This document shows, piece by piece, positions 37,605-47,709 of a DNA stretch of 64,000 nt (positions are counted from its first letter, which is position 1; each line of letters begins with the position of its first letter). This DNA is from Paralichthys olivaceus (taxonomy: Eukaryota > Chordata > Actinopteri > Pleuronectiformes > Paralichthyidae): contig NC_091114.1 in the NCBI RefSeq assembly GCF_024713975.1, positions 4,498,001-4,562,000 of the forward strand, in the 5' to 3' direction. The notes under the pieces were generated by a model. The model was given only the letters and a program-made list of their open reading frames with translations, searched no databases and had not been told where the DNA came from. A program made the translations under genes and the position numbers.

Positions 37605-38390
37605 CTAATTAAATATATGTACATATATAAGTATACACAAAGACATATGTACATATATACACATATAATAATAATGATTGTAAAAATAACTTTATTTCTA
37701 TAACACTTTTTAATACAAGTAACAAAGTGCTTTACCACAAACAATATGAAACTCATAAACAATACTTTTAATAAATATAATAATAATAATAAAGATCTCG
37801 GCAAAGGCACTGTCTCCTTTGGTTTTGAGTTTAGACTTTGGAATGGTTACCAACGCCCTTGTGAAAATAAAAGGTCTGCATTTAAAATGGTTGCATTTTT
37901 TGTATTGTGTCAGAAGCCGAGCGGCAACATTCCAGACCAACTGTTGACGGTGGCCTGATTTCTGAGTAAGACATGTAAACTATAGACTACATATATAAAG
38001 AGAGTTACAGTTGTCAAAAAGACTTTGCCTTGACTGTGTTTCTAAATTATAAAAACACAACTGACGTTTTGGTTGGTCCTCACTTTGTGACACACTTTCA
38101 ATGAGCTGTTTCCAGGTTAAGACTTGATTTGAGTTTTAAATGCATTTAGTTTTGGTGGTTAGAGTTAAGGGGCCAGGGAGTGCATGATGCAAATGAGTGT
38201 CCTCACTGACATAGTATGTGTGTCTGTTTCTTATTGTACAGACATAAAACCAGTTCCCTGTTTTAGTGTTGTGGTGTATATATATTCAAGGGATTGTTTC
38301 TCAATGGAAAAAACCTCAAACTTCACAAGGGACCATTTGTATTTTTGCTCTTGTTCATATTCTCGAACCACACCCTCTTAGTGCTCCAGT
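37605..38390. repeat. Duplicated segment, left copy, with LINE relic
   Basis: Direct repeat of 39838-41270, starting with the same TATACACAAAGACATATGTAC stretch and running through to the GTTCATATTC...CGAACCACAC words. It contains a minus-strand LINE reverse-transcriptase tail fragment (WNVAARLLT; also KLKTKGDSAFAE) that has lost about 100 bp compared with the right copy. It lacks the MITE found in the right copy. Confidence 0.75.
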
Positions 38391-38523
38391 TTTTACATTA
38401 ATCACACAACCATGTATAGGTAGATAAATTACTTTATTCAGCTTCTACACAAAAAAAGTTACTACAGGGATTTTTAAGCCACTGCTGCGTCCATGTGATT
38501 CCATTCAAGGGTGTACGCCTTGC

Positions 38524-39138
38524 TCACTTCTTGCAGGCACGGTTGTGGCAGGCGCAGGTCAGAGCAGCTACAAGCACCACAAACTCTGTGAAGTCGACCT
38601 CTGAGTCCCCATCGAAATCCAGACCCTTCAGCAGCTTGTCCACCTCACCTGGGTTCTTCGCTGCCTGCACACACCAACAAAATCATCAGTGGTGCTGGAT
38701 ACTGTTACCATAGTAAATACTTATTTCCCACCAAACAGTCAAGGACATTAAACCCCGAAATGAAAAACCCTTTCTTACTATTACTTTAGCAGCTGAACAG
38801 GTTTTATGATGTGTCAAATACGTAGAATCATACAACTAACACTCATTACATTTTCAGTATTGTTGGCCTCTCTTGTAATTAACATGAACCTCACATAATG
38901 CAGAATGAAGAAAGTTTAGTAGATGATTATCCTTCATGTGCCTGAGCCTCATTAAACAGTCTCAGTGCTCCACGCGTCCCTCCCCAGAGTTGCACGATAC
39001 CTTGAGCAGGCTAGGCAGCTCCTTCTCCAGCAAAGTCTTGGTCTCGGCTTTGGATAGGGTCTCCTTACTTCCTTCACCCGCAGCATATGTATCAAAGGTC
39101 TTCATCAGGAGGGCCATGGCTGTCTCGAGCTGGGACAT
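38524..39138 (-). CDS. S100P/S100Z-like EF-hand calcium-binding protein (92 aa)
   Basis: Two exons: 39138-39001 (46 codons) and 38664-38524 (46 codons plus stop), phase 0, with a GTATCG donor and GTGCAG acceptor. The start MSQLETAMALLMKTFDTYA resembles human S100P (MTELETAM...) and S100Z. The pseudo-EF loop lies at about residues 19-32. The canonical loop DFDGDSEVDFTE lies at about residues 62-73 and is followed by VAALTCACH, also S100P/Z-like. The C-terminus is short and basic (NRACKK). A TATA box lies at 39234-39242 and AATAAA at 38434-38439. In human, S100P lies close to KIAA0232, so position and sequence agree on S100P. S100Z cannot be excluded without a tree. Confidence 0.92.
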
Positions 39139-39233
39139 GGTTGCTGCTTAAGAGGCGGTAAACGCGGTAAAAGGAAAATCGGAGAATGACAGAGCAGTAG
39201 ATGTGCGAGCAGTGGAAGACCCCAGAGGGGACT

Positions 39234-39242
39234 CTTTATATA
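39234..39242 (-). promoter_or_regulatory. TATA box of the S100P-like gene
   Basis: TATATAAAG on the minus strand about 100 bp upstream of the start codon, in a block shared with the 34-kb S100 gene. Confidence 0.75.
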
Positions 39243-40067
39243 CTTTTCAAAGGTTATAGAACACCAGTGTTTGTTGAAGGTGGTAGGTCGCACCATGTTA
39301 ACACAATCACAATTCTACAACGCCCAATGTACACATTACCTCCCAAACCATCCACAGCTTCAGTCAATCGTCTATTGTTTGAAAGGGAGGGCTTTTCATT
39401 GATCCAGACAAAGGGACATCTGATTCTGATTTTGATTTGCGGTGAGGTTAATCCCAGTTATTTTATTGCGGAAGGTAAAAAGTGTTTACTGTCATTGCAT
39501 CTGCTGTGGTTGGTTGTTGACAACACTGCTGCGTAAGGGTCGACATGAACGACAGGGGAAATACATCACAGGCTGATAAAAGTTCAAGTACAAGCTGTGA
39601 GGACCTGTCGTCCTTATGGGGCCAAAAAGCAAGTGCCCATAATATGAATCATTACATTTTAAGGTGAAGACGTGTTTTAAGGATAAGTTAAGATTAAGTT
39701 AAGGTTGGGTTCTGGTAAGGTTAAAGTTTGGTGAAGGTTAGGGTAAAGTTGGGAAAGACGTTATCTTAAAGTAAGTTACGTTAAAGTTAAGTTTAGGGTT
39801 AGGTTTAGTTTTAGGTAGGTCAGAGTAAGTCTCCATAAAATTAAATATTTGTACATATATCAGTATACACAAAGACATATGTACATATATACACATATAA
39901 TAATAATGATTATAATAATAACTTTATTTCTATAACACTTTTCAATACAAGTACTTTACAACAAACAATATGAAACTCATAAACAATACTTTAAATAATA
40001 CTAATAATAAGAAAGGCACTGGCAAAGGCACTGTCTCCTTTGGTTTTGAGTTCAGACTTTGGAATGG

Positions 40068-40300
40068 TTAGCAACACCCTGCCAGAGGATCTATCTTGGC
40101 TTGTGAAAATAAAAGGTATGAAACATAGGGAGGGGCCAGCCCACACATGGCTTTAGAAGTTAATAAAATGATTGTGAAATCAATCCTAAAATAAACAAGC
40201 AGCAGACGTGATATGATTGTATTTTTCGTATTATGTGTCAGAAGCCGAGCGGCAACATTCCAGACCAACTGTTGACGGTGGCCTGATTTCTGAGTAAGAC
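40068..40300 (-). pseudogene. LINE (L2/Rex-like) reverse-transcriptase C-terminal relic
   Basis: The minus frame reads QLVWNVAARLLTHNT, then YFRIDFTIILLTSKAMCGLA and PPYVSYLL. This matches the well-known fish LINE pattern (AARLLT... FRIDFKILLLxxKALxGLAPxYxSxLL) found after the catalytic domain. The catalytic domain itself is absent and the frame is broken, so it is inactive. Confidence 0.7.
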
Positions 40301-40724
40301 ATATAAAGTGATATATATATATATGAAGAGAGTTACAGTTTACAGGGATATATATAAAATGAGTTACAGTTGTCAAAAAGACTTTACCTTAATTGTGTTT
40401 CTAAATTACAAAAACACAATTGACGTTTTGGTTGGTCCTCACTTTGTGACACACTTTCAATGAGCTGTTTCCAGGTTAAGTCTTGATTTGAGGGTTAAAT
40501 GCATTTAGTTTTGGTGGTTAGAGTTAAGGGGCCAGGGAGTGCATGATGCAAATGAGTGTCCTCACTGACATAGAAGTACAAGTATGTGTGTCTGTTTCTT
40601 ATTGTACAGACATAAAACCAGTTCCCTGTGTTATTGTTGTGGTGTATATATATTCAAGGGATTGTTTCTCAATGGAAAAAACCTCAAACTTCACAAGGCA
40701 CCATTTGTATTTTTGCTCCTGTTC

Positions 40725-41212
40725 CAAGGTAGTTTAGATAGTTTAGAAATTTTCATTAGTTTTTCAGTTTGCTTTTTTATTTCAGTTTAGTTTTAGTTAG
40801 TTCAACAAGTGATTTTGTAGTTTCAGTTTAGTTTTTATTTTGAGGAATCGACTAGTTTCAGTTTAGTTTTTATTTAGTTTTAGTTTTCCCAGGTATTAAG
40901 AGAAAGCTTCAACTTGTAGAAGCTGAAAAAGGATGAAACAATGTGTGACACCAAATATGGTTTATCAAGTCCTTTAATTTCATTCTCTAACCATCACCTG
41001 CAGGACAGGCAGTAATCGAGGGAGAAAACGAAAACGAAGCTGAATTTATCTGCAATTCAGTTTTAGTTAGTTTTGCATTGTTCATTATAGTTTTTATTTA
41101 GTTTTCTTTTTTTTTGTAATTGTTGTTTTTATTTTTATTTCAGTTAACTAAATTATTTTTTCATTGCTAGTTTTGGTTTTAGTCTTAGTTTTCGTTAACT
41201 ATAATAACCCTG
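40725..41212. mobile_element. hAT-type MITE, copy B (488 bp)
   Basis: Reverse-orientation relative of the element at 15864-16353, with ends CAAGGTAGTTTAGATAG and ...CTATAATAACCCTG. It is bracketed by a perfect 8-bp duplication TCCTGTTC (40717-40724 and 41213-41220). The paralogous left segment has an uninterrupted TCTTGTTC at about 38349-38356, an empty site that confirms insertion after the segment duplicated. Confidence 0.88.
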
Positions 41213-41289
41213 TCCTGTTCATATTCTTGCCACTTCGAACCACACTCTCTTACTGCTTCTTTCACTGCTCCAATGGAAGTCAATAGGGT

Positions 41290-42430
41290 GAAGGTTAGGT
41301 GTGTGTGTGTTTGTCTTCCCTGTCGAAACAGGGCCGTCACATACATATGCTACACACTGTATGAACACGTACTGTATGTATGTGTATCTTTCTTTGTATC
41401 ACAGCAGCATGTTTGAATGAAATCATACATGTATCATCAGTGCAGTATGTACAGTAGCCTGCCTCTGCTTCCCACTGATGTGGTGAGTGTTTTTGTATGT
41501 GGGAGCTTTCTGCAAACAAAATACAGAAAGAGTGGTGGTTCACACCCTTTGCAGGATCTGAGTGGGTGCATGCAGGTGAAGGGTGGGACAGTTTAAAGTG
41601 CATGTGAAGGAGTGTCTCTCTGTTGCTTTTAACATTCTTTCAGTCTGAAGTAGGCTGACTCACTGGGTTTGTGTGTCTGTTTGAGAAAATAATAGCTGCT
41701 AATGAGGCCAGTATTTATCAGCGTATTGACTTTATCACAATCGCAGATGAATTATGTAGAAATGTAACAGAGAAATCATGCTTAAGGCGTAGGTTATAGT
41801 ACCGTCTGGTGTGCATGCTAACACTTTATCATACAAACCATGAAATAAAAAAGATGCAATGTTGAACATTTTTGACATTGTGCATTTCTGATGCTAACTC
41901 ATGCAATGCTTAGCGTTCTTAATGCAAACCTCAAAGGAAAGATGAAAATGAAAGTCAATATATTTGTATGTAAGATATTGGAAAACATGGTCTCCGCAAA
42001 ATGCATTGACGGTAAGAGCCAGGTGGTGAATGCACGCACGCTAGCGCCTGTGACGGTCCAACAGGCGCTGTTTCCACTTCCTGTCACTGACCTTTTATGC
42101 ATCGGCCTCTCAACACCACAGTTTCCACTCAGTGTCCTCAACTTGAGCACAAGTTCAGACCACTCACTGATGTGGACCACAGTATGATACACGTCAAACG
42201 CTTTTAGTGTGACGCAAGTCAAACTGTCTGTGAATAAACACACACCATGTTATTACTGAAATGAATGTAGACCACAAAGATGAATAAGAGGCAGTTTATA
42301 GAAAAATATTAAAACATTTGCAAATATAAAATCTTTTACATAATACATCTAGAGATACGTAAATGTTTGTACATTATTCACATGAAGAAAAGTAAATACG
42401 GAAAATACTGGAAGAAGAAACGAGTTGAGT
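41290..42430. other. Intergenic, no gene seen
   Basis: No supported coding exon. It separates the S100 block from the 3' end of IgV receptor copy 1. Part of 41480-41600 resembles sequence near 36530-36600. Confidence 0.5.
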
Positions 42431-42436
42431 AGATCC

Positions 42437-45331
42437 TTAGCCACTTTCTTTGCTTTTCACCCCTTCAAAGTAATCAAAGGATTCATACACTGGTACCTGG
42501 CACTGAAAGAGTCAGAAGGATAAAAACTCAAAGTTAGTGTAATGGTATATACTAATATGTCAGATAAGGCTAATAAGAAAGCATGTGGGTTTGTGGTGCT
42601 CAAAGGTTAAAAGACCTTTTAACTTGCGCAACATAAAACTAAGTAGGCGTGTGAAATGGGCACTTAGTCAGAAACAGGATGTCAGTTATATTACGTAATA
42701 ATGTCTCAACACTGGAAGTGGCAGCTTTTTGTGCAGCTGAAGGGGTTTAGTGTGGAAATTATATATATAAAGTGTGGCGTTGTTTACTGGATTGCTTTAT
42801 ATCACTCCAACCTTATAATATCATGTTGTCTAATTAAACAAGGCCAGACTTATCGGGAAAAATGTCTGGCCAGCTACAACGCATGTGTAGACTTTTAATA
42901 ATTCAATCTCTTGTCTATAAGTAATGCAATCTTGTGTGTGTGTGTGTGTGTGTGTGCCGCTGACATGCTGCCATTTGACTCACCCACTGAGAGGAGCCTC
43001 TGGAGGAGCTGGTGCTGTGTTTGTCCATGTCTGCCGTTTCAGAATCAATGTGGGGAACCTCATAGATCACATTGACTGCTTGTGCTGAACCCGTGGGACA
43101 CAAACACACACAGGCGCACACAAATAATTAGCAGGACTGTTTCCCAATAATGCAACGAAATATACAGACGCTAATCCTGTTGCAACAAGCAATGTTCCCA
43201 TTTTCAGTAGTCAGTGGTGTACCACATACAGTAGTTCAATTCTGAGTCCTATACATTTTAAAGGAAATGCTCCCCAGTCATATCTAATTGTAAATCTAGT
43301 GGCCTCAACTGAATATACATGCTCTACAATCGTCCTTTCAAAAGTGAAGCGTACTCACAGTGAAACTAATAATGTGATGGAAAAGAGTGCAATGACCTCT
43401 TCAGTGAAACAGTGAGTGGTGGACTTTCTGCCACTGCATCTTCTGTTACTGGTGATTAGATTGGATTGGCTAAAACCAACTTGATGGGAACTACAGCAGG
43501 AGGCAGAGAGCACTCTCAGAGGTGTTTAAGAGCCAGACATTTTAGAAGTAGAGATCAAAACAGTGTCCGTTAGACTCTAATAAAAAACTCATGTTGCGTT
43601 GTGTCTGCTTCAGGTCGCGTTTCCTGGATGTTGCGTAAAGTAAAACCCAACCCGTGATGCAGCCTCTGTTCACAGTCAGTAAGAACTATTCCTTTATAAA
43701 AGAACTATGGCCACTTTTGATTGACAATATCGAAGAGTTATGAATATGTTTATTTTTGAGATTGGAGTTTGCTGAGACATTTCTGCTTACAACTCTACCA
43801 TTAAAACCAACCTCAAAGATAAAGTTGTGATCGAATTAACAAATTTTGTATAGTTCTACCAAAGGAATGCGTCATGGAGCGTGACGTGCAGCTCATTGGT
43901 GCAACATTTGTAAGAAGCTGAAGCTAATCTGGCGACTGTAACCTGCTTAATGACTGAAGCGCGATGTCTAAGAAAATATATTTACTTATGTGCAACGCTA
44001 CTGATATTGTCGGGTTTTATTTGGCCCAATACAAGTGAAGGGAGTTTTTGTTTGGGGCATTGAAATAAATGCATTAAATGAATTTCATAAATTAAGCAAT
44101 ATAATTATGGGTAATTCACAGACGGAGTAAGAGCTATCTGCAAGATTAAGTAAGTGGGGGGGCAATAAAGTGCGTTTGAACCTATTTGATCTACAGGACA
44201 ATGTGTAGCCGTGGGTTTATTGTGCAATACAACAATAAGACAACAATTTTACTCGTACCATGTCTGATTCGCAGAGTGCAGTAACAGCCGATAATGATGA
44301 GGAGCAACAGACCCACAACAACCATGGCAAGTATCGTGAGGATTTCAGTAGAATGTTCCACAGGTCCATCTGGATATTGTGGTGGGGGGGAACATTGTAA
44401 TTACACAAGATATGATTATGGTCATTTAGAATGGAGATTGTAAAGGTACTGTTTACAAACCAGGTACTGTTTAAAGCCTTAACATTATCAAGCCGTGGTG
44501 TTTTGTCCCCTACCTGCGTTCACTCTGGGCACAACTGTGATGACGGTACCATTTCCTACGCTCTTGATAATAACTGGTATTTCCATATTCACGATGCAGA
44601 TGTATCTTCCTGAATCCTCTCTTGTGATATTTAAAAAGGTCAAAGATGAACAGGAATAATTCATCTTGGATTCTTGATACTGATTTTTCAAGACGTGGGA
44701 CTGATTCGACATTTCTGTCTGATTTTTCTTCCAGATGAACTTCACTCTTTCAGACGCCTCGGTGAAGCAGCAGGTGATGTTTAGATCCTCGCCCTCCGTG
44801 ACAGAAACATCAGGGGTCTGGGTCACAGCCTCTGTAAATGGAGCACCTAGTAAGAGACGGAGAGGTGAATAAGGCCTTGTACACTGCATCATTTCAATAA
44901 TAAATATATGAGAGAGTTTTTTACATTTTCTCAGGGAAACCAACATTCTGAACTGTAGTGTTCAAACTCATATTTCACTTTTAAAAATTGGAACTGTGGA
45001 AACAAATTGATCAAAATCATAAAATGTTCCAAACAATATTAGCATGAACTTTTGAAGACCAAGATTTTCTACATATACTGTATATTCATTCATTTCCTGT
45101 TTGATCAACGCAGGCTTACAAGATGAATCCTCTGACACCAATAAATGATGTAATGAGGAGGTTGGGTGATGGTTTTGAGAATTCTTGCATAAATTCTCAC
45201 CAGAAACAGATGTGGTATCATCATCATTATTACTATTGTATATTTTTAATAAATAGGTTGTGTTTCTACTTACTGCGAGATGAGATGGCCCAGAGAGAGC
45301 CCAGCAGCAGACTGCTCAGAAGAAGCTTCAT
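42437..45331 (-). CDS. Single-IgV-domain type I membrane receptor, copy 1 (222 aa)
   Basis: Five exons: 45331-45274 signal peptide (MKLLLSSLLLGSLWAISSR), 44846-44514 V domain, 44369-44259 membrane segment, 43084-42984 and 42502-42437 cytoplasmic tail. The phases 1,1,1,0 all join. The V domain shows VTQTPDVSVTEGEDLNITCC, the core Trp in FIWKK, DSGRYIC, and a J-like G strand GNGTVITVV. There are about six N-glycosylation sequons. The membrane segment is ILAMVVVGLLLLIIIGCYC. The tail carries VIYEVPHI and VPVYESFDYF: three tyrosines but no ITAM, ITIM or ITSM by consensus. The layout recalls NITR, CD28-type and CD79-type proteins, and I cannot assign it to any of them. A near-identical copy of the 5' half lies at 50679-49613. 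Confidence 0.85.
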
Positions 45332-45490
45332 CTTTTCACTGATTCACCACTGACTGCTGCCACTCATCTCTTTCTGACTTCTCCAAGTCCCACCCACGTC
45401 ACACTCTACATGTACTAACATCCATTTCCTGAACCCTTACCCTAAACCTTACCTTAACCTTAAAACCCCTTAAAAGACTTTTAGTCCCCA
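44390..45490. repeat. Segmental duplication, left copy (part 1)
   Basis: Nearly identical to 49752-50830. It covers the V exon, introns, signal-peptide exon and upstream DNA of IgV receptor copy 1. The match continues as 46550-47480 versus 50870-51690, interrupted by about 1.06 kb present only in the left copy. Confidence 0.9.
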
Positions 45491-46549
45491 GAAAGAAGAC
45501 AAGTTTCAATAATGCTGTGATATGACTATAAAAACAGATTTAGGCCCCCAACAAAGTTAGTAATACCACACACACACACACACACAGGAAACTATAAAAG
45601 CCTACAACTTCGGTTGTTCCTCGCTGTTGTCATGACAGAGTTTGAAGTTTTATTTCCCTATTTCACAGAAACTGAAACGATTAGTAATCAACAAAATATA
45701 GATTGTCAATTTTACTCAATGAGCACACGCAAATAAAATGCAAGATACAGGGCTTTATTTTTATTATATGTTTCACAGAAGTTTGCAGAAGTTCTTATTA
45801 AGTGTTGCTGGTGAATTTTGAATCAAATGAGAGAGATGTATTACTGTTGTTAAGACAGAAGTCCAGGCAGAAGGAGAGGAATTACAGTAAACAACAGTTT
45901 GCAGCCTCGTCTAGTCAACATTTCATATTTGACTTCATCTACTTGTCTTACTGCTTCTCTCATCTCTCTCCTCTTCTTCTGTTCTTTGGGCTGAAGTGTG
46001 CCGATTGCCAGGGGCAGCTGAAACATGAATGCATTGATCAATAAGTCGCCATATATTGCAACATTAACAGTATCCTCACACTGGAGGGAAGTTAAATTAT
46101 ATCTGGTACTTGTTGTTGAGCTTAAAACCTCCAACGGTAGAAGCAGAGGAGGTTGTGACCAGGAGAGAGACGGGAAGGCACCAAAACAAAAGCTGTGTTT
46201 TCCTTCTGAAACCAAAAAAGGCCTCTAACATCACTGCACAGTGTGGGAATTGTTGGCCAGTGGTAACGATACTGTCGACATCGCAATGAAAAATCAAAGG
46301 CAAGTGAATGTAACAGCAATACTACCTCCCTAAAGGTATGTTTCAGAAGTTTTCATCCTACTCATCGGGTAGAAAAGTAATCAAAATCAAAATGAATTGT
46401 AAAAATGTACATGTACATTACTTTGAAGTAATTAAAATAGTTAAATGACATATTAGATTTTTAACAGGGTAACTAGTGCACATTTTAAAAAGCAACCTCT
46501 CCTGCACAAGAAAGCAGTTGGACAACAGATACTGTCAGAGCCATTTTTT
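45491..46549. other. ~1.06 kb present only in the left IgV duplication copy
   Basis: The right copy goes straight from AGTCCCCAG (about 50838) to an AT-rich junction and then to ATTGATTTATAGATTAG (about 50875). Here the same flanks are separated by unique sequence with an (AC)n run at about 45570-45587. An unassigned minus frame at 46215-45850 contains PKEQKKRREMREAVRQVDEV. The interval is an insertion in copy 1 or a deletion in copy 2. Confidence 0.6.
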
Positions 46550-47480
46550 ATAATTAATTGATTTATAGATTAGTAAAGAGTGATGATCCTGTTTGATCCA
46601 TATTCAATATTAATTGATGCTTAACAGTATGATGGTTAGAATGGCCACCATTTTGTTTTAGTTTAGAACCAGCTGAATAACAGACAGCAGTGATGTCCCT
46701 CGAGCAACACCTTAAAACATGCAGTGACAGAACATGTAAAGAGCATGAAGTGTTAACCACAGGAAATTCTGCTTCTTCCTTTTTACCACAAAACCATTGT
46801 CCCATTTTGTCTTGCCTGTTTATTGTAACATAGACCTTTCATATAAATGTACATTTTAAACAAGCGTCTGGGTTTGATTACATCTGGACTGATCCCAAGG
46901 TTTAAAAGGTTATATAATACCGTTGTCTTCTAAATGGACAAATTCATTCTTCATGATCATTTTTTGCATATATGAGTTGACCTCTGACTCACACAAACAC
47001 TACCAGGCGGGTTATCACGGAACTTGGTGGGAGAATGCGTGGGTGTATGGGTCGGGGAAGAATCCATTAAACTGTGGTGCACATCTGGATCATGGGGCAG
47101 ATCCAGGAATTCTTTTTCACTTTCTTTAACAGTGTAAGGTTGGGCAACACTTTGGCCATTGGGGAAGCAAAGATAGTTATTTTGAGTTTTCTATTTTTTT
47201 TAAATGCATTTAGTTGGTTAATTTTGGGGGATAAGCTGCAACAACTAATGGAGTAAGACACTGGTAAGTCTTATTTGATAGCCTGACCTTCAGGAGGGTT
47301 TTGGTTTGTTGTTGAAAGCTGCATTAGTCATTTACTGGCCACTAGTGGGGATGAACATCACAATAACTAACCCTAACAGTACTGCCCTCATAATGCACCA
47401 GGGGGGGTAGTAGCACAGTTTGTTCCACAGCCAGAGACAATATACACAAGTGAGGCAGAGAGAACTGAACACAGGTGAAA
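46550..47480. repeat. Segmental duplication, left copy (part 2)
   Basis: Matches 50870-51690, except for about 100 bp at about 47042-47145 missing from the right copy. That extra stretch resembles an old dispersed repeat also seen near 25970-26030. Confidence 0.85.
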
Positions 47481-47498
47481 TACATGAGGCCAATGACA

Positions 47499-47706
47499 GC
47501 TAGATAGATAGATAGATAGATAGATAGACAGATAGACAGATAGATAGATAGATAGATAGACAGATAGACAGATAGATAGACCAATCACAGCTATCTATCT
47601 ATCTTCCATCTATCTATCTATCTATCTATCTTTCTATGTATCTTTCTTTCTATCTATCTCTCTATCTTTCTATCTTTCCCTCTATCTATCTGTCTTTCCC
47701 TCTTTC
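47499..47706. repeat. Facing (TAGA)n and (CTAT)n microsatellites
   Basis: A GATA/GACA-type tetranucleotide run at about 47499-47579 is followed after about 14 bp by its complementary CTAT-type run (about 47592-47706, with CTTT and CCCT variants). A single strand could fold into a long hairpin. Confidence 0.9.
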
Positions 47707-47709
47707 TAT

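Larger units (their letters stand above)
39838..41270. repeat. Duplicated segment, right copy, with LINE relic and MITE insertion
   Basis: Direct repeat of about 37605-38390. It is longer because it keeps more LINE sequence and has gained a 488-bp MITE. Together the two copies bracket the S100P-like gene. The right end also resembles the 3' flank of the S100 genes, which suggests that a further S100 copy was once present here. Confidence 0.75.

Noticed and set aside
47342-47588. Frames reading YLSIYLSI-type repeats
   Set aside because: Translation of the GATA/CTAT microsatellite.
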